From NCBI GenBank assembly GCA_903842855.1, contig CAIMNT010000157.1, forward strand, positions 1-11,970: a stretch of DNA of 11,970 nucleotides, given 5' to 3'. Below the pieces are notes generated by a model. The model saw only the letters and a program-made list of their open reading frames with translations. It searched no databases and was not told the origin of the DNA. Position numbers and translations under genes: made by a program. Shown in pieces: positions 4,849 through 10,761 of this stretch; within the stretch, counting starts at the first letter, position 1; each line of letters begins with the position of its first letter. This DNA is from an uncultured Actinomycetes bacterium (GTDB lineage Bacteria > Actinomycetota > Actinomycetes > Nanopelagicales > Nanopelagicaceae).

Positions 4849-6366
4849 ATGCATCTGCCACAACCGACTTTTTCAACGGTTGGTTCTATAACAGAACATG
4901 GCTTCGAAAAATATAACGCCCTAGTCTTGCCCGCATTTTCAACCGATGATGGAGCAGAGGCAGATTCATCAGAGCTCTCAACCTTTCTTCTCCTCAAGAC
5001 CGGATTAACCTTTAAAGAGTTACGTAAACAGTGGCCGGAATATTCAGCTAAAGCTGGCGAGATCCTTGAAATTCCACTTACGGGCTTGGGAAAGCTAACT
5101 CGACTATTTGTTCTGGGATTTGGAACTGGTTCTATCGAGGAGGCTCGTAAAGCCGGAGCCGCTCTTGGCCGTAAGAGCAAGGGAACCGGTTTTGCGATCT
5201 TCAACTCGTATGTTGGAGAATTTGATGCTGCTGTAGCGCATCTAGTTGCTATATCGCTCTCACAATATGGCTGGAATGTGAAGAGTGAATATTCCAAGAG
5301 CGATAAGAAAGCTCGTGAAAAAGGCGCAACCACATTCACGTTTAGTGCTGATAACGGTGATGCGATCAAGCGTGCCATCATTCTCGCTCGTGCCGTCTGG
5401 TCTACCCGCGACTTGATTCACACCCCATCAAATATAAAGAACCCCGCCTGGCTAGCCGCTGAGGCGAAGTCCTTAGTTAAAAAGACAAAGTCTGATGATT
5501 TAAGCGTTATTGTAAAGAAAGGGAGAGAGCTCGCAAAGTTTGGTGGATTACGCGCCGTTGGAAACTCCTCACCTAACTCGGCGCCACACCTCATTGAAAT
5601 TCATTACGCACCACACGGAAGCAAGAATTGGCCACATGTAGTTCTCGTTGGCAAAGGAATTACCTACGACACCGGAGGAATATCTCTTAAACGACCTTAC
5701 GACTTAATGGTCCCTATGAAGAGCGATATGGCCGGTGCGGCTGCAATTTTATCGGCGACGCTCGCAATGGCAGAGATCAAACCACGCGTAAGAATTACCG
5801 CGCTCATGATGTGCGCCGAGAATATGGTTTCAGGGACAGCTCAACGTCCTTCAGATGTCATTACCCATTACGGTGGAACAACCGTTGAAGTAATCAATAC
5901 AGATGCGGAAGGTCGCTTGGTACTAGCCGACGGGTTGGCTTATGCAGATCTCGATCTCCAACCAGATTATCTGCTCGATATTGCGACGCTCACTGGAGCG
6001 GCAACTCTCGGACTTGGCAAGCAATTTGCCGCGATGTATTCACGTAACCCATCACTGACTTCACAACTACATGAAATCGGAGAACGTGTTGGAGATCGAG
6101 TTTGGCCAATGCCTTTACTCGACGACTATGCCACTGCCTTGCACAGTAACGTCGCAGATTTAAACCATGATGCCTCAGCAAAGAGTTTCAGCGCTGGTTC
6201 GGTAACCGCAGCGCTCTTCCTCGAGAAATTTGTAGGAAAACAAAATTGGGTGCATCTCGATATTGCTGGTCCTGGTCGCTCTGAAGTTGATGCAGGTGAG
6301 TTCGTTAAAGGCGGAACTGGATTTGGAACCCGCCTACTTATTGAGTGGTTAGCCTCTCTCTCATGA
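4849..6366 (+). CDS. pepA: Leucyl aminopeptidase, M17 family
   Basis: Cytoplasmic metallo-exopeptidase that removes N-terminal residues from peptides, active as a hexamer with two metal ions per subunit in characterised members. The 505-aa product has a divergent N-terminal macrodomain-like region (1-180) and a conserved catalytic domain (180-505). Metal ligands expected from the family are visible: Lys269 and Asp274 in VGKGITYDTGG, Asp293 in MKSDMAGA, and Asp352 and Glu354 in the M17 signature NTDAEGRL (350-357); Lys281 and Arg356 are the likely catalytic pair. The length is typical. Some bacterial PepA proteins also bind DNA; nothing here shows that. The start is 9 nt after the DUF3117 stop with no strong Shine-Dalgarno site, so translation may be coupled. 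The 3' end overlaps the next gene by 4 bp (ATGA). Confidence 0.95.
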   Translation: MHLPQPTFSTVGSITEHGFEKYNALVLPAFSTDDGAEADSSELSTFLLLKTGLTFKELRKQWPEYSAKAGEILEIPLTGLGKLTRLFVLGFGTGSIEEARKAGAALGRKSKGTGFAIFNSYVGEFDAAVAHLVAISLSQYGWNVKSEYSKSDKKAREKGATTFTFSADNGDAIKRAIILARAVWSTRDLIHTPSNIKNPAWLAAEAKSLVKKTKSDDLSVIVKKGRELAKFGGLRAVGNSSPNSAPHLIEIHYAPHGSKNWPHVVLVGKGITYDTGGISLKRPYDLMVPMKSDMAGAAAILSATLAMAEIKPRVRITALMMCAENMVSGTAQRPSDVITHYGGTTVEVINTDAEGRLVLADGLAYADLDLQPDYLLDIATLTGAATLGLGKQFAAMYSRNPSLTSQLHEIGERVGDRVWPMPLLDDYATALHSNVADLNHDASAKSFSAGSVTAALFLEKFVGKQNWVHLDIAGPGRSEVDAGEFVKGGTGFGTRLLIEWLASLS

Positions 6367-6992
6367 TCGGCAATCGCGGAGATATGTCAGCCTTTGCTGA
6401 GAGCTATGTACGCGAAGATATATTTATGCAGCAGGCTCGCAATAATGCACAAGAGTTAGGCACCGTAGATCCAACACCGGCGGTCGGAGGTCTACTTCGC
6501 TTCATCGTCGAGACTTTGAAAGCGCGCTCCATAGTTGAAATTGGGACAGGCTCTGGCGTAAGTGGACTCTGGCTCTTCGCCGGTGCCCCTAACGATGCAG
6601 TTTTAACCTCTATTGATACAGAGCGAGAGCATGCCGCATCAGCGCGCGCGGTCTTTGAAGAGTCAGGAGTATCAACCCAGCGCTTCCGACTTATCACAGG
6701 AATCGTTATGGAAGTTGTCGGCAAACTTGCAGATAACAATTACGACCTTGTAGTGATCAGACCTGCGGCGGATTTGATGGACCTCATTCACGAGGCATAT
6801 CGCTTGCTTCGTCCAGGTGGAATTCTCTTTATTGATCAAGCGCTCAGCAATGGCAAAGTTGCAGATCCCACTCAACGAGATTTTGAAAGTATCTCCCGTC
6901 GCGATGGGATTAGAGCGGTTAAGGAAGATTCGCGTTGGAGTTCTAGTGTTCTACCTCTAGGAGCCGGAGTACTTCTAGCGACAAAGCTTTAA
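6363..6992 (+). CDS. SAM-dependent O-methyltransferase-like protein, altered metal site
   Basis: A class I Rossmann methyltransferase of 209 aa resembling the actinobacterial O-methyltransferase that neighbours sigE in mycobacteria (Rv1220c, as I recall). The SAM-binding motif VEIGTGSGVSGLWL is at residues 58-71 and the acidic post-II residue is in LTSIDTERE. The strand that usually reads ..IDADK.. in cation-dependent enzymes is VVIRPAADLMD here, with Arg133 where the metal-binding Asp is expected, and the later IDNAL motif is IDQAL (Gln159). Metal dependence may be lost. The substrate is unknown. The start at 6363 forms an ATGA overlap with pepA; the ATG at 6384 is an alternative that would give 202 aa. 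The end lies 18 nt before the HtrA-like gene. Confidence 0.82.
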   Translation: MIGNRGDMSAFAESYVREDIFMQQARNNAQELGTVDPTPAVGGLLRFIVETLKARSIVEIGTGSGVSGLWLFAGAPNDAVLTSIDTEREHAASARAVFEESGVSTQRFRLITGIVMEVVGKLADNNYDLVVIRPAADLMDLIHEAYRLLRPGGILFIDQALSNGKVADPTQRDFESISRRDGIRAVKEDSRWSSSVLPLGAGVLLATKL

Positions 6993-6998
6993 CACACT

Positions 6999-7004
6999 TA
7001 TAAT
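6999..7004 (+). promoter_or_regulatory. -10 element of the HtrA-like gene (leaderless, consensus)
   Basis: A perfect TATAAT ends 6 nt before the ATG at 7011, and it begins 6 nt after the methyltransferase stop. No Shine-Dalgarno sequence can fit between it and the ATG. A partial -35 (GCGACA, 6978-6983) is spaced at only 15 bp, so the -35 is uncertain. Confidence 0.65.
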
Positions 7005-7010
7005 AAGCAG

Positions 7011-8237
7011 ATGTCCGAAGATGAGATCAATCCCGTCGAAGTGCCAAATCCACCAATAGAGCCAGAAACACCGCTGGAGAGCGCTCCGATTTCATCGACG
7101 CCAACTCAAACACCGTGGTGGGTATCTGACTCTCAATCTTTATCGAGCACTCTTACTCCCATCACACCAACAAAGAGAGTTGTTCAAGTTACCTGGTATC
7201 TCGCGCTTGCAATGTCTCTTATTGCAGGTCTAGTGGGTGCGCTGATCGGCAGATCCGCATTTGATAATTCATCACATCTCATTACCTCAAACAAGATTAT
7301 TGATAGAGCTCCAGATTCGATTGCCGGGATCGCTGCACGGGTATCGCCATCTGTCGTTGAAATTGATTCCACGACGAGTACTGGTAGCGATACTGGATCT
7401 GGTTTCTTTATTGCAAAAGATGGTTACATCATGACTAATAACCACGTCATCGAAGCGGCGGTACTTGCTAACACGAAGATCACCGTAAAACTTGCTAACA
7501 ATAAGGAGTACACCGCGACGGTTGTTGGCCGCGATACTTCTTATGACCTAGCCGTTCTCAAGATTGATGTATCAGATGCGCCAGCACTTGTACTTGGAAA
7601 CAGTGACAGCGTTCAGGTTGGCGATCCCGTTATTGCGATTGGATCCCCACTCGGACTTCAGGGCACAGTAACCTCTGGAATCATTTCAGCTAAAAATCGG
7701 CCTGTTACTACCAGCTCAGATAACACCGCTGGAGAGAGTGCCTTCATCGATGCTTTGCAAACTGATGCAGCCATTAATCCTGGCAACTCAGGCGGACCAC
7801 TTGTCGATGCCACTGGAGCTGTCATTGGGGTTAATTCAGCGATCGCCTCTCTAGGTAGCACCATTCAAGGTCAACCCGGTTCAATCGGATTAGGTTTTGC
7901 TATCCCCATCAATCAGGCAAAGACGCAAGCCGATCAATTGATCAAGACCGGAACCTCCCATCACCCAATTGTTGGAATGTCGCTCGATTCAAACTTCGCA
8001 GGACCTGGCGCAAAGATTGCAGATTTAGCTAGCGCGATTCTCGCTGGGGGACCTGCAGCTAAGGCGGGTCTACAACCCGGTGACATCATTCTTGCGATTG
8101 ATGGCCAAGATATTTCGGTGGCCGACGATCTAATTGTTGCGATTAGATCTCACACGATTGGTGACACCATTACGCTTAAATATAAGCGTGGCAATGTGAT
8201 TAAGTCGGTCCAACTGACGCTGATAGCCTCTAAATAG
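7011..8237 (+). CDS. Membrane-anchored HtrA/DegP-family serine protease with PDZ domain
   Basis: Envelope quality-control protease of 408 aa. Residues 1-56 are a cytoplasmic, acidic, Pro/Ser/Thr-rich tail. A single membrane segment at about 61-81 (TWYLALAMSLIAGLVGALIG) anchors the enzyme with its catalytic part outside. The chymotrypsin-like domain (about 100-305) shows the full triad: His145 in MTNNHVIE, Asp179 in DTSYDLAVLKID and Ser260 in NPGNSGGPL. One PDZ domain follows at about 315-405 (AAKAGLQPGDIILAIDGQDI). Architecture and length fit actinobacterial HtrA/PepD/DegP-like proteases. In mycobacteria the equivalent follows sigE and rseA; here neither is present, and a consensus -10 suggests strong basal transcription instead. 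Which subfamily name applies cannot be decided from sequence alone. Confidence 0.94.
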   Translation: MSEDEINPVEVPNPPIEPETPLESAPISSTPTQTPWWVSDSQSLSSTLTPITPTKRVVQVTWYLALAMSLIAGLVGALIGRSAFDNSSHLITSNKIIDRAPDSIAGIAARVSPSVVEIDSTTSTGSDTGSGFFIAKDGYIMTNNHVIEAAVLANTKITVKLANNKEYTATVVGRDTSYDLAVLKIDVSDAPALVLGNSDSVQVGDPVIAIGSPLGLQGTVTSGIISAKNRPVTTSSDNTAGESAFIDALQTDAAINPGNSGGPLVDATGAVIGVNSAIASLGSTIQGQPGSIGLGFAIPINQAKTQADQLIKTGTSHHPIVGMSLDSNFAGPGAKIADLASAILAGGPAAKAGLQPGDIILAIDGQDISVADDLIVAIRSHTIGDTITLKYKRGNVIKSVQLTLIASK

Positions 8238-8242
8238 AGTCG

Positions 8243-8248
8243 TAGAGT
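8243..8248 (+). promoter_or_regulatory. Candidate -10 element of mrp (leaderless)
   Basis: TAGAGT ends 6 nt before the ATG at 8255, the same spacing as the htrA-like and MgtE-N genes. The gap to the preceding stop is only 17 nt, so readthrough from the protease gene is equally possible. Confidence 0.35.
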
Positions 8249-8250
8249 TC

Positions 8251-8267
8251 TCTCATGGTCCATGAGA
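8251..8267. repeat. Perfect 17-bp palindrome over the mrp start codon
   Basis: TCTCATGGTCCATGAGA has 8-bp arms (8251-8258 and 8260-8267) around one central T and contains the ATG at 8255-8257. In RNA a 6-bp stem with a 5-nt loop would place the start codon in the stem. In DNA it would suit a dimeric repressor. Neither function is shown. Confidence 0.45.
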
Positions 8268-9382
8268 TTCTCGCGGAAATTCACAGCGCATTGGCAGCGG
8301 TCAATGATCCTGAACTGCGACGTCCCCTTCCAGATCTCGGAATGATTGAATCGGTTGAATTTGCCGATGGTGTTGCCACGATTGGGATCAAATTAACAAT
8401 TAGCGGATGCCCTATGCGAGATCGTTTAGGAAGTGACATCACTGCCGCTGTAACCGAAGTTAGTCAGGTCGCAGAAGTTCGCATCAATTTCGGCGTAATG
8501 AGCGATGAAGAGCGTGAAGCTGTGAAGAAGTTACTACGCGGGGGGCGCGAGAAATTTAACCCTTTCGCACAAGATGATTCGCTAACTCGAGTAATTGGAA
8601 TTGCATCTGGCAAGGGCGGAGTTGGAAAGTCCTCGGTCACAGCAAATCTCGCGGTAGCGGCTGCGGCAAGAGGGCTAAACGTTGGAATCTTGGATGCCGA
8701 TGTCTATGGACATTCCATCCCGCGCCTCATGGGAATACTGGACAAGCGACCAACAGCGTTAGACCAGACCTTTATTCCCGTCGAGAGCCATGGAGTAAAG
8801 ATCGTCTCTATGGAGATGTTTAAACCTCATCGCGAAGATCCCATCGCTTATCGTGGTCCACTCCTGCATAGGGTCTTAGAACAATTGATGAGCGATGCGT
8901 ACTGGGGGGCTTTGGATCTCTTGCTCCTGGACCTACCTCCTGGCACGGGTGATATTGCAATCTCGCTAGGGCAATTGATTCCCCGATCTGAAATTCTTGT
9001 TGTTACAACACCTCAGGTTGCCGCTGCAGAGGTTGCAGAACGCGCGGGCCGTATCGCATTCCAAATGAAGCAACGCATTCTTGGTGTTGTTGAAAATATG
9101 TCAGAGAGTCCTTGCCCACATTGTGGAGAAGCGATCGCCCTTTTTGGCAGCGGTGGCGGTGCTGAGACAGCAAAGCGGCTTACTGCACTCGTGGGTTCAG
9201 AAGTGCCTCTCTTGGCCAAAGTGCCCTTCGATATTGAACTACGCGATGGTGGGGATAACGGGGTGCCCGCCTATCTCGGAACCGGAGAGAGCCTCATAAA
9301 GCAAACTTTTGATGAACTCTTGAACTCACTCTTGGTTCGCCCGCACTCCCTTGTTGGAGTGCCCCTCTCGCTTCACACCTAA
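8255..9382 (+). CDS. mrp: Mrp/ApbC-type P-loop ATPase, iron-sulfur cluster carrier
   Basis: Cytoplasmic Fe-S scaffold or carrier of 375 aa that delivers clusters to apoproteins in an ATP-dependent way, as known for ApbC/NBP35 relatives. The N-terminal MIP18/DUF59 domain (about 1-90) contains DPELRRPLPDLGMI and the conserved Cys52 in SGCPMRDRL. The P-loop domain follows: deviant Walker A GKGGVGKS (119-126), ILDADVYGHSIPRLMG (switch I region), and LLLDLPPGTGDIAI (Walker B/switch II). The dimer-bridging CPHC cluster motif is at 287-290 in NMSESPCPHCGE. All expected residues are present. The C-terminal tail VRPHSLVGVPLSLHT is encoded over a short hairpin (9343-9362). The start is supported by conserved N-terminal length and a possible -10. 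It follows the HtrA-like gene directly, where mycobacteria keep tatB between them. Confidence 0.95.
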   Translation: MVHEILAEIHSALAAVNDPELRRPLPDLGMIESVEFADGVATIGIKLTISGCPMRDRLGSDITAAVTEVSQVAEVRINFGVMSDEEREAVKKLLRGGREKFNPFAQDDSLTRVIGIASGKGGVGKSSVTANLAVAAAARGLNVGILDADVYGHSIPRLMGILDKRPTALDQTFIPVESHGVKIVSMEMFKPHREDPIAYRGPLLHRVLEQLMSDAYWGALDLLLLDLPPGTGDIAISLGQLIPRSEILVVTTPQVAAAEVAERAGRIAFQMKQRILGVVENMSESPCPHCGEAIALFGSGGGAETAKRLTALVGSEVPLLAKVPFDIELRDGGDNGVPAYLGTGESLIKQTFDELLNSLLVRPHSLVGVPLSLHT

Positions 9383-9414
9383 TTGATTTAATCCATTCCC
9401 TCAGGGGTAGCCCG

Positions 9415-9420
9415 TAGACT
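9415..9420 (+). promoter_or_regulatory. -10 element of the MgtE-N/CBS gene (leaderless GTG start)
   Basis: TAGACT ends 6 nt before the GTG at 9427. There is no ribosome binding site, and this spacing supports GTG as the true start despite its being a minor start codon. It probably drives the two-gene transport unit. Confidence 0.5.
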
Positions 9421-9426
9421 TACGGG

Positions 9427-10761
9427 GTGAAACGCCCTCCAGTCGCCTCAATCAACACCGTCGCAAAGCGGTTAGTAGGTCGAAGCGATCTGCTCATTAC
9501 ACGCAAGAGCGTTCGTGATTCTCTCGTTTCACTTGCAGGATTAATTGGCCGACCTGTTGTAGATCCTGACGGTCGTGAAATTGGTCGCTTGGTTGACGTC
9601 GTGGTGCGACATGGTGAAGAGACCTATCCACCCGTTTCAGGACTAATTGTAAAAGTTGCAAACCGTAAATCATTTATCAACGGCGCGCGTATCTCTGCAC
9701 TCACTCCTAGCTTAATTACTCTCTCTTCCACCAAAATTAATTTGGAACCTTTCGCTAGACGTCCTGGTGAATCACTACTCGACGCAGATGTACTTGACCA
9801 TCAGATAGTCGATGTTGATGGGCTACGCGTTGTGCGCACCTCTGATTTATACCTCGCTCCTTTTAATAAGGAGATACGAGTCGTGGGAGTAGATATCTCC
9901 TTCGTCTCTTTCCTGCGTCGCTTATTCCCTGGCTCGCTCTCACGTCGTCCAACTCCAGATCATGTCCTTGATTGGGCTTCTGTCGCATCTCTCACCGATA
10001 CACCTGGTGTGGTTCGGACCTCTGGAACTCGATCGGCGCTAGGACAACTACGCCCCGCAGATTTGGCTGACCTCATCGAAGATCTCGCCGGAAGAGAGCA
10101 GGGAGCTCTCATTGAAATGTTGGATCCCGATCTAGCAGCGGATGCGCTGGAAGAGATGGAAGATGATGAGTTAGAGGGTCTCTTGCGTTCGCTGTCTGCT
10201 GAGAGATCTGCCGAACTCCTAGCGCGTATGGAGCCGGATGAATCAGCGGAAGTATTACGCGATCTGGAAGATGAACACCGTGAAAGTATTTTAAATGTGA
10301 TGGAGAGTGGAACCGCAAAACAACTCCGTCAGTTGGTCTCTTTCGATGAAGAACTTGCTGGTGGAATCATGACCACGCATATTCTGGTGATTAAGAGTTC
10401 TGCTACCGTCGCTGATGCGCTGAAACTCTTGGTGGAAAATAGAGAGCGTGAGAGTTCAGATGGCGTCGTAGTTGTCGACGGTAAAGGCAAGTTACTCGAT
10501 CACATTCAGACAGTTGAGTTAATTGCGGCAGAACCCGAAAATTTATTATCTGAATTAGTCGCTAAGCCATTTCCTACCGCGGTCTCCATCGACACTCCGA
10601 TTGCAGAAGTTGTTGAGGAATTTTCTAATAACAGAGGTTCATCAATCATCGTTATTGACGAGAAGAACAAGCCGATTGGTCGCATCCTGGCTGATGATCT
10701 GGTCGATGCGCTCTCTAAGAATCGCGGTCTCTTCTCGCAGGGTGGCGGAACTCGTTCATGA
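9427..10761 (+). CDS. Soluble PRC-barrel-like / MgtE N-domain / CBS-pair protein
   Basis: A 444-aa protein without membrane segments that resembles the cytoplasmic Mg2+-sensing half of MgtE, lacking the channel. Residues 36-165 hold two PRC-barrel-like repeats (GRPVVDPDGREIGRLVDVVV and DHQIVDVDGLRVVRTSDLYL). Residues about 205-305 are a MgtE N domain of acidic superhelical repeats (LRPADLADLIEDL, LDPDLAADALEEMEDDELEGLL, MEPDESAEVLRDL). Residues about 311-436 are two CBS motifs, beginning AGGIMTTHILVIKSSATVADAL and ending GRILADDLVDAL. In MgtE these two modules bind Mg2+ and gate the pore. Here the pore is missing, and the next gene, overlapping by 4 bp, is an NRAMP-like transporter, so a regulatory-subunit role is the best inference. 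Automated annotation as 'magnesium transporter' would be misleading. A similar protein near mrp exists in mycobacteria (Rv1232c, as I recall). Confidence 0.9.
   Translation: MKRPPVASINTVAKRLVGRSDLLITRKSVRDSLVSLAGLIGRPVVDPDGREIGRLVDVVVRHGEETYPPVSGLIVKVANRKSFINGARISALTPSLITLSSTKINLEPFARRPGESLLDADVLDHQIVDVDGLRVVRTSDLYLAPFNKEIRVVGVDISFVSFLRRLFPGSLSRRPTPDHVLDWASVASLTDTPGVVRTSGTRSALGQLRPADLADLIEDLAGREQGALIEMLDPDLAADALEEMEDDELEGLLRSLSAERSAELLARMEPDESAEVLRDLEDEHRESILNVMESGTAKQLRQLVSFDEELAGGIMTTHILVIKSSATVADALKLLVENRERESSDGVVVVDGKGKLLDHIQTVELIAAEPENLLSELVAKPFPTAVSIDTPIAEVVEEFSNNRGSSIIVIDEKNKPIGRILADDLVDALSKNRGLFSQGGGTRS

Noticed and set aside
4809..5381. 190-aa minus-strand open frame opposite pepA
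   Set aside because: It is antisense to a well-supported conserved enzyme, and its Ser/Arg/Ala-rich composition is typical of a shadow frame.
6345..6362. GTG start extending the methyltransferase into pepA
   Set aside because: No supporting ribosome binding site, and an ATGA overlap start at 6363 is more typical; the extension has no family resemblance.
9343..9362. Hairpin GCACTCC/GGAGTGC at the 3' end of mrp as a terminator
   Set aside because: The 7-bp stem is real, but it lies inside the coding sequence and no T tract follows. It may be only mild structure, so it is not listed as a terminator.
9427..10761. Annotation as a complete MgtE magnesium channel
   Set aside because: No transmembrane segment is present in the 444 residues; only the cytosolic N and CBS domains of MgtE are there.
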